A DNA stretch of 64,000 bases from Bin5 sp965232575 (GCA_965232575.1 CBDDPZ010000008.1:1054001-1118000), one strand, 5' to 3'; positions 15,732 through 25,007 are shown, numbered from the stretch's first letter. The notes: generated from the sequence alone by a model not told the origin. Numbers and translations: made by a program.

Positions 15732-16766
15732 ATGCGAACTGCGCTACTTTCCTACAGCCACCACGGCCGCGGCATGGCCGGCACGACGCGCGACCTCGGC
15801 CACGAAATCGTCGCCGTCATGGACGCCGAACAGGGCCCTCGCCAGCTGCTGGCCGACGAATTTAACTGTCCCGCCTACAGCACCGCAGGCGAATGTCTCG
15901 ACGCCAGCCGGCCCGACGCCGTCCTCGTCGCCGGCAAGCATACCGAAATGCCGGACCACGTCCGCGCCTGCGCTGAGCGCGGCCTGCCCTTCCTGCTCGA
16001 CAAGCCCTTCGCCGACTGCGCCGACCGCCTGCGCCCCGCCGCCGAACTCTGCGCCGAGCGCGGCGTCTTCAGCGCCCTGACCCTGCCAAACCGGGGAACG
16101 GAGCTTGTAGACATCGTCCAGCAGATGATCGACGATGGCAGCTTCGGCGACCTCGTCCTCTACAACAGCCGCCTCAACAACGGGCCGCCCTCCCGCTACG
16201 ATCCCACGCCCTCCGCCTGGCACAACGATGCCAGCATCTCCGGCGGCGGCTGCTGGGCGACCGAGTCCGCCCACGGCATCGACACCTTCCTCCAGTTCGT
16301 CGGCGATCGCCCCGTCACCGTTGTCGGCGGTGTCATATCAAATTCGATGTACGCACGCGAAGTAGAGGATGTGGCGGTGGGAATACTACGCACGGACGAC
16401 GGTGTGACCGGTATCGTCGAGTCTGGTTACAGCTACCCGTCAGGCGCCCGCGCCGGGGATCACAGCTTTCGCTTCATCGGCACCAAAGCGACGGTCCTGC
16501 AACGATATGATCAGCAGGGAAACAGGGTAACCGAGGTCCACACAACCGAGGGCGTGACCTTCCACGAGGAATCTCCGCATACCCGCGGCATGAAGGAGAT
16601 CATGCGCAGGGCGCTGGTAGCCATCGAGGAAGGGCGCAGCAGCTTCTCGCCTGATGTCGAGCATGCCGTGCGCATCCTCGAAATCCAGGACGCGGTCTAC
16701 GCCCTCGCCCGCGCCAACCCGATGACGAATGGCCCCCATCCACTCGGCGCGCCGGGTGCTGTATAG
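15732..16766 (+). CDS. Gfo/Idh/MocA-family oxidoreductase, divergent
   Basis: 344-residue member starting at ATG 15732, 11 bp after the tandem pair. The N-terminus RTALLSYSHHGRGMAGTTRDL replaces the usual GxGxxG pattern with SHHGRG, so the dinucleotide site is atypical. LLDKPFADC takes the place of EKP (Asp for Glu, Lys kept) and GGGCWATESAHGIDTFL holds the conserved His. An uninterrupted frame also runs upstream through copy 2, but it lacks family features. Last gene of the sugar operon; a terminator follows. It could be a dehydrogenase with altered cofactor binding or a subunit partner of the other copies. Confidence 0.8.
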   Translation: MRTALLSYSHHGRGMAGTTRDLGHEIVAVMDAEQGPRQLLADEFNCPAYSTAGECLDASRPDAVLVAGKHTEMPDHVRACAERGLPFLLDKPFADCADRLRPAAELCAERGVFSALTLPNRGTELVDIVQQMIDDGSFGDLVLYNSRLNNGPPSRYDPTPSAWHNDASISGGGCWATESAHGIDTFLQFVGDRPVTVVGGVISNSMYAREVEDVAVGILRTDDGVTGIVESGYSYPSGARAGDHSFRFIGTKATVLQRYDQQGNRVTEVHTTEGVTFHEESPHTRGMKEIMRRALVAIEEGRSSFSPDVEHAVRILEIQDAVYALARANPMTNGPHPLGAPGAV

Positions 16767-16792
16767 TGCCAGAAAGTTGCGATTGAAGAGAA

Positions 16793-16819
16793 AACCGGCA
16801 CGCCGTTCGCGTGCCGGTT
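16793..16819. terminator. Bidirectional rho-independent terminator
   Basis: AACCGGCACGC-CGTTC-GCGTGCCGGTT forms a perfect 11-bp stem with a 5-base loop between two convergent genes (Gfo/Idh/MocA on plus, PhyH on minus). A run of T (GTCAGTTTTT) lies about 15 bases downstream on plus, and AAAA precedes the stem, giving a U-tract on the minus strand. Confidence 0.75.
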
Positions 16820-16854
16820 GGTCGATCTATTGTCAGTTTTTCCCAGGCTAAGAA

Positions 16855-17649
16855 CTACACCCGCCCCGCAAACGAACGCCCCCGGACCTGCTTAAACGGC
16901 GGCATCTTTGGCGCGTCCATAACCGATTCGTCCCGCTGCGACATCGCGCGCATGTAGTGGACCGCATAGCCGCGCCGGCGTTGCCCGGACAGGTTGGCGT
17001 TGCTCTGGTGCAGTACCAGGCTGTGATGAAAACTGACGCTGCCCGCATTCAGTGGCGCAGGCACGATCGGCCACTGCTCGCTTCCCAGGTCTTCCAGGAA
17101 CCAACCCAGCTGCGGCCCTCGCAGCATCCCCCAGCGGTGCGTGCCGGGGCAGAAGTTCAGGCAGCCGTTCTCCACCGAAGCCTGATCGATCGCCGTCCAC
17201 GCCGAAACCAGGTCCATCGGGAAAATGTCCCGCCACGACGCCGAATCCTGGTGCCACGGCTGCTCAGTGCCCGTGATCGGCGCCTTCATGAATAGCTGGT
17301 CCCCGTACATCTTGATGTCATCGCAGCCCAGCAGATCGGCGATGATGTCGACGATCTTGGGATGGGTGGCATGGCCCCACATGACCGCATCATAGACGGC
17401 CAGATTGTACAGTTTGCGCACCGACAGCACCTGGTCCGCAACTTCACGTTCGCCTTCCCGGAACACCTTCTCCAGCTGAATGCTCGTCTCCGGGATGTGT
17501 TCGACCTTGCCGGCGGCGATTAGGTCGGTATGCGCCGCCAAAGCCGCCACCTCCGCCGCCGAGAAAACGTCCTCTACGGTCAGAAAACCGTTGAGCCTGA
17601 ACTGCCTGACCTGCTCCTCAGACAGCACGCGTAGGCGCGTAGTTGCCAT
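16855..17649 (-). CDS. Phytanoyl-CoA dioxygenase (PhyH)-family oxygenase
   Basis: Fe(II)/2-oxoglutarate-dependent oxygenase of 264 residues. The HxD iron ligands appear in QPWHQDSASW (about residues 131-135), and the distal histidine and 2-oxoglutarate-binding Arg lie in SFHHSLVLHQSNANLSGQRRR. VENGCLNFCPGTHRW is the family PGSH-type turn. It may hydroxylate a lipid or small metabolite; substrates cannot be deduced. One of three PhyH-family genes in the window, it is followed downstream on the same strand (after the terminator) by no gene and preceded by the aldo/keto reductase gene 86 bp away. Confidence 0.88.
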   Translation of the reverse strand: MATTRLRVLSEEQVRQFRLNGFLTVEDVFSAAEVAALAAHTDLIAAGKVEHIPETSIQLEKVFREGEREVADQVLSVRKLYNLAVYDAVMWGHATHPKIVDIIADLLGCDDIKMYGDQLFMKAPITGTEQPWHQDSASWRDIFPMDLVSAWTAIDQASVENGCLNFCPGTHRWGMLRGPQLGWFLEDLGSEQWPIVPAPLNAGSVSFHHSLVLHQSNANLSGQRRRGYAVHYMRAMSQRDESVMDAPKMPPFKQVRGRSFAGRV

Positions 17650-17735
17650 GCAACAAAGTCCTTTCCCTGTGAAATCGGATTCGGCAACGTTTTGAGATAT
17701 CCTTTAACGCCAGCAGATCTCCCGCTACGTGATCA

Positions 17736-18713
17736 CTACTCCACCCAGGCATCCGGCGCCGTATCCACGCCGTGTTTAGCGAACACTGCATCGATCTCGT
17801 CCAGCGTCTCCTGGTCAAGTGACCAGTCGAGACCGGCTACGTTTTCCTCGACCTCCTCGGGGCGGCGGAAACCGATCAGCGCCACACTTACTACCGGATT
17901 CGATAGCGCCCAACGCAGCGCAAGTTGCGCCATTGTCTTGCCGTGTCGGGCAGCGATCGGCTTGAGGTCATCGACCGCAGCCACATTCCTGGCAAAGACC
18001 TCCTCCGTAAACAGAGGGATGTTGAAGGCTGTCCCGTTGGAACGCCAGTCAGTTTCGTCAAACGTCGTCTCGGGCGTAAACGTCCCGGTCAGCAGACCAT
18101 GCGCCAGCGAACCGTAGGTCATCAGGCCGATGCCGTGCTTTGCAATCGTCGGGAAAATCTCGCGCTCCAGGCGGCGGTCGAACATGTGATAGCCGTACTG
18201 GGCGATGTCCACCCGCCGCGTCTCCATACAGGTCTCGATCTGCTGCGGCCGGAAGTTGGAAACGCCCACAAAGCGGGCCTTTCCCGCTTGCACAATCTCC
18301 TCCAGCACGCCCATCGGCTCATCCAGCGGCACATCCCTGTCCGGCCAGTGGACCAGATAGACATCTACATAGTCGGTTCCGAGCGCCTGGAGGCTGCGGT
18401 CGATGGCCGCCAGAGCCGTCTCGCGGCGGCTGTCGCGGCGCCACTTGCCTTCATCCTGGTAGATGCCCCACTTTGTCACGACGATCGCCTCCTGACGCCG
18501 CGCGCCCAGGGCCTTGCCCAGAATCTGCTCGGACTGGCCAAAGCCGTAGCCCTCGGCCGTGTCAAAGAGATTGATCCCCAGGTCGAGCGCGCGCTGCACC
18601 GCCTTGACAACGTCGCTTTCGTCAAAATGTCCGTACCCGCCGCCGATCTCCCAGCAGCCGAAGCCGATTGCGGATACGTCCAGTCCTGTACGTCCAAATG
18701 CACGGTATTCCAT
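17736..18713 (-). CDS. Aldo/keto reductase
   Basis: (beta/alpha)8 NADPH-dependent oxidoreductase of 325 residues. The catalytic tetrad is visible: Asp and Tyr in LFDTAEGYG (about residues 51-56), Lys in VVTKWGIY (about 81) and His in YLVHWPDRD. The cofactor end is in RRPEEVEEN. GVSNF and LRWALSNPVVSVALIG are family hallmarks. Probably reduces a sugar- or aldehyde-type carbonyl; it may be co-transcribed with the PhyH gene downstream. Confidence 0.92.
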   Translation of the reverse strand: MEYRAFGRTGLDVSAIGFGCWEIGGGYGHFDESDVVKAVQRALDLGINLFDTAEGYGFGQSEQILGKALGARRQEAIVVTKWGIYQDEGKWRRDSRRETALAAIDRSLQALGTDYVDVYLVHWPDRDVPLDEPMGVLEEIVQAGKARFVGVSNFRPQQIETCMETRRVDIAQYGYHMFDRRLEREIFPTIAKHGIGLMTYGSLAHGLLTGTFTPETTFDETDWRSNGTAFNIPLFTEEVFARNVAAVDDLKPIAARHGKTMAQLALRWALSNPVVSVALIGFRRPEEVEENVAGLDWSLDQETLDEIDAVFAKHGVDTAPDAWVE

Positions 18714-18843
18714 CTGTTGGCCTCCCTGCTCTCGCTGATGGTCAGTTGCTAGTGGGTTTTGCGAATCGTTAGGATGCCGACAGTGTACAACGCGACCTTG
18801 AGCGGGTCAACGGGCAGGAAATGGAAATATGAGGAAGGGCCTC

Positions 18844-20019
18844 CTACGCGCTATACATTTCCAGATGCCGCGCCGCGATCACATCCCAACTGAACTGGCG
18901 GGCTGCCTTGCGTGCATTGGCGCGCAGATTCTCCGCCAGCCGCGGGTTCGTAGCAATACGCCGCACCGCTTCCGCGGTCGCAGCCGGGTCTCTGGGCGGA
19001 ACCAGCAGCAGGTCGGAGTCCGCCCTCAGTTCCGGCGTCGGGTCTTGCGGGTGCGTTGTCACGATCGCGCAGCCGTTGGCCAGGGCGGCCGTCAGCGTAC
19101 TGCGGCGCATGCTCATGCCGTCCTCATAGGGCATCACCAGCATGTCTATGGCGTTAAAGTCGGCGGCAACCTCAGCATCCGACTGGTGGCCTGTCCACTG
19201 CACACGGCTGTCCAGCCCATGCTCAGAAATTGCAGCCTCCACCCGCTGCAGATACTTGAAGTTCGTTTCGTCGCTGGCCCCCACCCGTTCACCGATCATC
19301 AGCAGGTGGACATCCCGGCCGTCACCCGCCAGCGCCGCTACCGTCTCGATTAGCGTCAGCCCGCCTTTGCTGGCGTTGAGAAAGCCGAAGTAACCCAGCA
19401 CAAGCTGCTCACTGCCGTAGCCGCGCGCCACCCGGCGCAGGGACCGCTCCTCCGCCGTGAACCGACGGCTCTCGATGTCGCTGCCGATCGGAATGCGGTG
19501 AAGCTGGCCGCGCTGCACCTGCCCTTGCACCGATTCCCAGTCACTCTGATTCGTAACCACAACCGCATCCGCGGCGTGCAGCGGCAGGCGCGTAACCCAG
19601 TTGCGCAGGCGTGCGCCGGCCTTGGGAAAGAGATAGGGGACGCGCAGATCGTGATATGTCCAGGCGGCGCGCAGCCCGTGTCGCCGCAGGAAGTAGGGCA
19701 GGGCGTTAATGGCCGGATGCATCCCGTAGGCGGCCGTCTGGAATTGAACGTGAATCCAATCGGCGCCGACGGCGCGGGCGCAGGCGGGAATATCGGACAG
19801 GATCCGCCAGCCCCAATGGCGGCGCTGCGGCAGCACTCGAACCACACCCGACTCTGCCGACGCCGTCACCTGCTCGTCGGTCAGGACGGCGACCTGCGCG
19901 CCCTGCGCCTGCAGAGCCGCAGCCAGTTCGGCCGTAAACCTGCCAACACCGCCCACCATCGGCGGATACTCGCCCGTGACGAACAACACCTTTGGCTGCT
20001 CTGCCGCCACTCTGCTCAA
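18844..20019 (-). CDS. Glycosyltransferase, GT4-like
   Basis: GT-B fold glycosyltransferase of 391 residues. The N-terminal acceptor domain starts KVLFVTGEYPPMVGGVGRF, with the Gly-rich loop typical of GT4. The C-terminal donor domain has LVLGYFGFLNASKGG and MPYEDGMSMRRSTLTAALANG, which holds the region of the E-x7-E motif in variant form. It should transfer a sugar from a nucleotide-sugar to a lipid or glycan, probably at the membrane face. Two small membrane-protein genes lie upstream on the same strand; no full polysaccharide locus is present. Confidence 0.87.
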   Translation of the reverse strand: MSRVAAEQPKVLFVTGEYPPMVGGVGRFTAELAAALQAQGAQVAVLTDEQVTASAESGVVRVLPQRRHWGWRILSDIPACARAVGADWIHVQFQTAAYGMHPAINALPYFLRRHGLRAAWTYHDLRVPYLFPKAGARLRNWVTRLPLHAADAVVVTNQSDWESVQGQVQRGQLHRIPIGSDIESRRFTAEERSLRRVARGYGSEQLVLGYFGFLNASKGGLTLIETVAALAGDGRDVHLLMIGERVGASDETNFKYLQRVEAAISEHGLDSRVQWTGHQSDAEVAADFNAIDMLVMPYEDGMSMRRSTLTAALANGCAIVTTHPQDPTPELRADSDLLLVPPRDPAATAEAVRRIATNPRLAENLRANARKAARQFSWDVIAARHLEMYSA

Positions 20020-20045
20020 GCCCCCATCGCTATATGGCCATCACG

Positions 20046-20468
20046 TTAATCGGGCATCCGCTCCTGCAGGGCGGCCAGCAGTTCCTCCTGCCGCGCTACA
20101 GCCGGCAAAAATATCGTACGGGGAACGTCCGTGTCTACGATACCGTCAGCGGAAACGGACCAGTAGACAAGGCTCACTCCGGGTATGAAGCGTCCGGCCT
20201 CTTCACAGGTGATCATCTGGCGGAACTGAATCTGCAGGGACTCTTGCAACGGCGCGCGCACGGTCACGCCGTCGGCGGTCAACTCCAGCCGCATCAGCGC
20301 CCAGCGCAAATGGATGAGCGTGAACCCGGTCACACCCAGCAGAAAGAAGAGGGCGGACAGGCTGAATCCGTTCAGGATCTCCCACAGGAAAAGTAGCGCT
20401 ACCGCAACGCCGCCCGCGGCGAACAGGCGGTATGTCGTACGGGGAAGGTAGACCGGGGCGTCAGTCAT
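20046..20468 (-). CDS. Small membrane protein with PH-like soluble domain
   Basis: 140 residues with two closely spaced hydrophobic helices (LFAAGGVAVALLFLW and SALFFLLGVTGFTLI) followed by a beta-rich soluble part (LELTADGVTVRAP, then QIQFRQMITCEEAGRF). This layout of a short membrane hairpin and a beta domain is that of bacterial PH-domain (YdbS/DUF304-like) proteins, but the match is by pattern only. Function unknown. It is 26 bp from the glycosyltransferase gene. Confidence 0.6.
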   Translation of the reverse strand: MTDAPVYLPRTTYRLFAAGGVAVALLFLWEILNGFSLSALFFLLGVTGFTLIHLRWALMRLELTADGVTVRAPLQESLQIQFRQMITCEEAGRFIPGVSLVYWSVSADGIVDTDVPRTIFLPAVARQEELLAALQERMPD

Positions 20469-20506
20469 CAGACTGATAGCGGGCGGCTTGTGGAGTCCGC
20501 CAGCCG

Positions 20507-20836
20507 TTATTCACTGCGGTCTGGTTGCCGCGCACGGCTGCTGACGAGCAGCATCGCGAATGCGACCACCGAGAGAACGCCGGCGCCGTAGACGATCATG
20601 CGGATGACCTGGCTTTCCCAGAGTGTCGGCGCGAAGCCGGCAAATCCGCCCAGAATTCCGGCCAGAGGCACTGTCGCAATCAGGACGAAATGGAGCATCA
20701 TGTAGGCGGGCGAGGGACGCGGGAAATCTTCGCGCGTGAGGAACTTCATCATCATGTAGATCGCGCCCAGCGGATAGAGTACGCCCACCAGCAGCAGAAC
20801 GGCTGAGCCAACTTTGTACAGAATGTCCATACTCAT
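20507..20836 (-). CDS. Small three-helix membrane protein, unknown
   Basis: 109 residues with three predicted membrane helices (AVLLLVGVLYPLGAIYMMM, LHFVLIATVPLAGILGGFAG, MIVYGAGVLSVVAFAMLLV) and a charged C-terminal tail. No family is recognised. It lies 12 bp after the ABC ATPase gene on the same strand, so it is probably part of that operon. The second ATG (20830) could also serve as the start. Confidence 0.62.
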   Translation of the reverse strand: MSMDILYKVGSAVLLLVGVLYPLGAIYMMMKFLTREDFPRPSPAYMMLHFVLIATVPLAGILGGFAGFAPTLWESQVIRMIVYGAGVLSVVAFAMLLVSSRARQPDRSE

Positions 20837-20848
20837 CGCGTATGTCGG

Positions 20849-22396
20849 TCAAGCCGTCTGTTCGCCAGCCATCATCAGCCCGATCTCCTCGCGGGTGGCC
20901 GCGCCGATATCGACGACGCCCATCACGCGCCCGCCGTTGAGAACGGCGACGCGGTCGGCCAGGCTGAACAACTCGTCCAGATCTTCGCTGATCAGCAGTA
21001 CCGCGACCCCGGCGGCCTGTTGTTCGAGCAGTCGCTGGCGCACCGCCTCGGTCGCGCCCACGTCCAGCCCCTGAGTCGGATGGGCCGCGATGATCAGCTT
21101 CGGGTCCGTCGTCAGTTCGCGGGCCAGTATCAGCTTCTGCAGATTCCCGCCGGAGAGCGCGCCTGCATTGGTCGTGATGCCGGGTGTGTCCACGTTGAAC
21201 TCGGTCACCAACGCCGCGCTCATCTTGTCCAGGCGGTCGCGATCGAGGAATGGCCCCGGCCTTGCCCGGTAATGTTTGAGCGCGATGTTGTCAGCCACAT
21301 TCATCGACCCGACCGAGCCGACGTGGATGCGGCTTTCCGGGACGTGGGCGATGCCGGCGTCGATGATGGCGCGCGGGGTCCGGTTGGTGAGGTCCTGTCC
21401 CAGCAGAAGAAAGCGCCCGCTGGTGGCCCGCCGCAGACCGGTCAACAGCTCGGCCAGCTCCTTCTGTCCGTTGCCGGCAACACCGGCAATGCCAAGGATC
21501 TCGCCCCTGCGGATCTGCAACGAAACATCCTGCAGGGCGGGCAGGCGCTTATCATTCAGGCAGTTGACGCCTTCGACCTCCAGACAGGTCTCGCCGAATT
21601 CCTGCTTTTCCTTGTCAATGCGGAAGATGACCGACCGCCCCACCATCAGTTCGGCCAGATGCGCGGCGCTCGTTTCGCCGGTCACGTCCTCGGTGGCGAC
21701 CACCCGCCCCTGGCGCAGGACCGTAACCCGGTCGGCGAATCGGGTCACCTCATCCAGCTTATGGCTGATGAAGATGATCGTCTTGCCCTCCTGCACCATG
21801 CGCTGCATCGTCTGGCCCAGCGCGTCAGCCTCCTGAGGGGTCAAAACGGCTGTCGGTTCATCAAGGATCAAAATGTCCGCCCCGCGGTAAAGCGCCTTCA
21901 ATATCTCGATCCGCTGCTGCTCGCCGACACTCAACTGCCAGACGAACGCTTCCGGGTCCACATGCAAATCATACTGCTTGCTTACCTCGGCAATGCGCCT
22001 CTGCACCCGCTGCATATCCAGCCACAGAGGTTTGAAGCGTCCCTGCTCGGAAGGAGCGGAATAAGGGTCATCCAACCCCAGAATGATGTTCTCGGCGACC
22101 GTCTGATTCATCACCAGTTTGAAATGCTGGTGGACCATCGCGACGCCCAGATCAAACGCCGTCCTGGGCGAGTCGATATGCACAGGCTGGCCGTGCACCA
22201 GCACATGACCTTGTTCCGGCAGATACAACCCGGCGAGGATATTCATCAGCGTCGATTTGCCGGCGCCGTTTTCTCCCAGCAGGGCATGAATTTCACCCTT
22301 ATTGATCGTCAGATCGACACTGTCGTTTGCCAGGACGCCGGGAAACCGTTTGGTGATTTCCCGCATTTCCACAGCGAGCGGAGCAGAGTTGGTCAT
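20849..22396 (-). CDS. ABC transporter ATPase, nucleoside/BMP type (two NBDs)
   Basis: 515-residue protein with two fused ATP-binding domains, as in the simple-sugar/nucleoside importers (NupA/YufO/RbsA class). The first domain has Walker A GENGAGKST (about residues 40-48), signature LSVGEQQRIEIL, and Walker B ILILDEPTAVLTPQE. The second has a degenerate Walker A (GVAGNGQKELAELL), signature LSGGNLQKLIL and a Walker B with LIIAAHPTQGLD, where the usual catalytic Glu is replaced, as is normal for this class. It should energise uptake of the ligand bound by the two BMP lipoproteins upstream, but the two permeases expected are not in the neighbourhood. Confidence 0.93.
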   Translation of the reverse strand: MTNSAPLAVEMREITKRFPGVLANDSVDLTINKGEIHALLGENGAGKSTLMNILAGLYLPEQGHVLVHGQPVHIDSPRTAFDLGVAMVHQHFKLVMNQTVAENIILGLDDPYSAPSEQGRFKPLWLDMQRVQRRIAEVSKQYDLHVDPEAFVWQLSVGEQQRIEILKALYRGADILILDEPTAVLTPQEADALGQTMQRMVQEGKTIIFISHKLDEVTRFADRVTVLRQGRVVATEDVTGETSAAHLAELMVGRSVIFRIDKEKQEFGETCLEVEGVNCLNDKRLPALQDVSLQIRRGEILGIAGVAGNGQKELAELLTGLRRATSGRFLLLGQDLTNRTPRAIIDAGIAHVPESRIHVGSVGSMNVADNIALKHYRARPGPFLDRDRLDKMSAALVTEFNVDTPGITTNAGALSGGNLQKLILARELTTDPKLIIAAHPTQGLDVGATEAVRQRLLEQQAAGVAVLLISEDLDELFSLADRVAVLNGGRVMGVVDIGAATREEIGLMMAGEQTA

Positions 22397-22517
22397 GAGA
22401 TTTAGAGAGTGTATAAGTACGCTGCCGTCAAAGGTGGAATACAGGCCGGGAAAGAGGCCACCGGCCGTAACCTCATTTTCTGTCGCCCCAGTCTCGCCCT
22501 GCTACGTACTGTCTTCC

Positions 22518-23636
22518 CTACTGCGGGATCTCGCCTGTAACACCTGCCACCAACCAATCATAACTGAGTAGGGCAGGGTCGTCCATACATTCACCGGCAG
22601 CGACCCGTTCTGTGCCGGCATTATCGTTGATCGGGCCGCAGAAAAGTTGAAAACTGCCGTCAAGAATGCCTGCTTTGGCCTCCTCGACCGCTATTTGTAC
22701 AACCGCTGGCACAAATTCAGCGACTGGTGCCAGGTCTAGCACGCCTTCTTCCATGCCCCACCAGATCGGTTCATTTGTCCACGTCCCGGCAGCCACGTCG
22801 CGCACTTTCTTCTCATAAATAACCTGCCAGTTCCAGATGGGTGCGGTCAGCAATGCGTGCGGCGCGATGTCCGGGTTGACCACGTTGTAGCCGATGGCAT
22901 AGACGCCCTGCTCCTCGGCCAATTTATCCGGTTCGACACTGTCGCTTTCGCGGGCCACAACATCCACGCCGGCATCGATGAGGGCCTGTGCGGCTTCGCG
23001 TTCAACAGGCGGATCAAACCAGGCAAAGATCCATACCGGCCGCACCTCTACAAGGGGATTAATAGATTGGGCGCCAAGGGCGAAGGCGTTCAGATTCCGC
23101 ACCACTTCCGGAATCGGATAAGGTGCAATATAACCAAGGATATTGGTTTGTGTCATCGCACCGGCAACCATTCCTGCAAGGTACCATCCCTGGTAGCCGC
23201 GTCCGTCGTAAATGCTGACATTCTCAGCGGTCTTGTATCCGGTGGCATGCTCAAACTTCACGTCCGGAAACCCTGCCGCGACTTCGATAACGCTATCCAT
23301 ATAACCGAAACTGGTGGCAAAGATCAGGTCATAACCCTGGGAGGCGTAACTCTGCAGCACACGAGCCGCGTCCGATCCTTCCGCCACCAGTTCACTGTAA
23401 GCTGTTTCCACGCCGAGTTCCTCCAGCGCTAACCGGCCCTGATCGTGTGCATAGCTCCAGCCAAGGTCCCCCACCGGGCCGACATAGACGAAGGCGACCT
23501 TCATCGACTCGACAGCTTTAGCGGAACTTGCCTCCCCTTCTGCCGCAGGCACATCGCCGATCGGCTGACAGGCGCTGCTCAGCGATGTCAGAATCAGCAG
23601 AACGCCAATCACTATCCTCAAATGTCGAATCCTCAT
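22518..23636 (-). CDS. BMP-family substrate-binding lipoprotein
   Basis: Basic membrane protein (BmpA/Med) family receptor of 372 residues. Signal peptide with lipobox LSSAC (Cys near residue 23), then KVAFVYVGPVGDLGWSYAHDQG, the characteristic first strand and ligand loop, GYDLIFATSFGYMD, and NPLVEVRPVWIFAWFDPPVE. Family members bind nucleosides or related purine ligands for ABC import. It is about 120 bp upstream of the ATPase gene on the same strand. A second, paralogous BMP gene lies 222 bp further upstream. Confidence 0.9.
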   Translation of the reverse strand: MRIRHLRIVIGVLLILTSLSSACQPIGDVPAAEGEASSAKAVESMKVAFVYVGPVGDLGWSYAHDQGRLALEELGVETAYSELVAEGSDAARVLQSYASQGYDLIFATSFGYMDSVIEVAAGFPDVKFEHATGYKTAENVSIYDGRGYQGWYLAGMVAGAMTQTNILGYIAPYPIPEVVRNLNAFALGAQSINPLVEVRPVWIFAWFDPPVEREAAQALIDAGVDVVARESDSVEPDKLAEEQGVYAIGYNVVNPDIAPHALLTAPIWNWQVIYEKKVRDVAAGTWTNEPIWWGMEEGVLDLAPVAEFVPAVVQIAVEEAKAGILDGSFQLFCGPINDNAGTERVAAGECMDDPALLSYDWLVAGVTGEIPQ

Positions 23637-23706
23637 GTAACTTTACTCCTTTTCGCTACAATTACAAACGGACTCACTCATCTTGACTTCAAGTCATGCG
23701 GCAAAC

Positions 23707-23753
23707 AGATTGCTCCTCTCTTACGGTATCAGACACCAGGAGAGGAGCAATCT
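23707..23753 (-). terminator. 14-bp perfect inverted repeat between BMP genes
   Basis: AGATTGCTCCTCTC (23707-23720) and GAGAGGAGCAATCT (23740-23753) are perfect inverted repeats around a 19-base loop, in the 222-bp gap between two BMP genes read on the minus strand. There is only a short T-run, so it may act as an attenuator, an mRNA-stabilising stem or an intercistronic terminator. Confidence 0.5.
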
Positions 23754-23858
23754 TTAGCGATCACGATCGAATTGATTCAGGAGACAACCTTTTGCAGAAA
23801 GACGGCCCAAATCGAAAAGTGGAACTCCAATCGATTCAATTGCGGGCCGAAATCTGGG

Positions 23859-25007
23859 CTAGTTTCCAAGCGGTGCGGCCTCACCCGGCGCCTCACCGAC
23901 AACGCCCTCCACAAAGAAGTCCATGCCCAGCATCTGGCCGTCGTCCATGCACTGGCCGTCTTCCAGGAATTGGACACCGTTCTGGCCATTCATCGCGCCG
24001 CAGAACACGTCCGTCTCACCGGAAACGATCATGGCCTGCTTTTCGGTGACCATCGCGGCTACGTTATCGGGAACGTCCGGGCTGAAATCTGCCAGGCCAA
24101 CAATCCCGTCATCCATGCCGCCCCAGTACTGCTCCGTAACCCAGCTGTCGTCGCGCGCCTGCTCGGCGAACTTCAGGAAGGCCGGGCCCCAGTTCCAGAC
24201 CGGACCGGTGAGGACAGAGTCACCGACGAACGCGCGCATGTCGCTGTTGTAACCGATGCTGGTCCCGCCCCGCTCGGCCGCGGCCTTCTGCGGCTCCGTC
24301 GTGTCCTGGTGCTGGGCGATGATATCGGCCCCTTGGTCCAGAAGCGCTTCAGCCGCCTCCTTCTCTTCGGGCGGACCAAACCAGGTGTTTGTCCACACGA
24401 CCCGCACCTCGGCATCCGGATTTACCTCGCGCACGCCCAGCGTGAAGGCGTTGATTCCTCGGATCACCTCAGGAATCGGGAAGGCAGCCACGTAACCGAT
24501 GACGTTGCTTTCGGTCATGCTGCCTGCCACCAGGCCGCTCAAATAGCGGGGCTGGTACATGCGGCCGAACAGCGTGCTCATGTTGTCGGCCGTCTTGAAG
24601 CCGGATACATGCACAAAGTGCTGGTCCGGGAACTCCTGGGCGACCGTCAGAGTCGGGTCCATGTAGCCGAAGCTGGTGGTGATGACAAGGTCATAGCCTT
24701 TCTGGGCAAAGTCGCGAATCACGCGCTCTGCGTCCGGACCCTCGGGCACGTTCTCAATAAAGACCGTCTCCGCGCCGCCTTCCAGATTCTCTTCCAGGTA
24801 CAGCCGTCCCTGATCGTGCGCATACGTCCACCCGAGGTCGCCGATGGGCGCGACATAGACGAAGGCGACCTTCAACGGCGCGGCCATATCATCATCACCC
24901 GCCATCTCTTCTGCGGCAGGTGCCTCGGTGACCGGCTGGCAAGCCGCAATCAGCAGCGCCAGGATGACCATGACACCCACTACTGTCCACGATTGTCGGA
25001 TTCTCAT
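23859..25007 (-). CDS. BMP-family substrate-binding lipoprotein (paralogue)
   Basis: 382-residue BMP-family receptor with lipobox LIAAC (Cys near residue 23) and an acidic linker rich in Ala, Glu and Asp. The mature part begins KVAFVYVAPIGDLGWTYAHDQG and continues GYDLVITTSFGYMDP and VRVVWTNTWFGPPEEKEAA. It parallels the downstream paralogue strand by strand but differs in ligand-loop residues (QHQDTTEPQ against RESDSVEPD), suggesting distinct ligands or affinities. AGGAGACAG lies before the ATG. First gene of the minus-strand transporter group. Confidence 0.9.
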   Translation of the reverse strand: MRIRQSWTVVGVMVILALLIAACQPVTEAPAAEEMAGDDDMAAPLKVAFVYVAPIGDLGWTYAHDQGRLYLEENLEGGAETVFIENVPEGPDAERVIRDFAQKGYDLVITTSFGYMDPTLTVAQEFPDQHFVHVSGFKTADNMSTLFGRMYQPRYLSGLVAGSMTESNVIGYVAAFPIPEVIRGINAFTLGVREVNPDAEVRVVWTNTWFGPPEEKEAAEALLDQGADIIAQHQDTTEPQKAAAERGGTSIGYNSDMRAFVGDSVLTGPVWNWGPAFLKFAEQARDDSWVTEQYWGGMDDGIVGLADFSPDVPDNVAAMVTEKQAMIVSGETDVFCGAMNGQNGVQFLEDGQCMDDGQMLGMDFFVEGVVGEAPGEAAPLGN

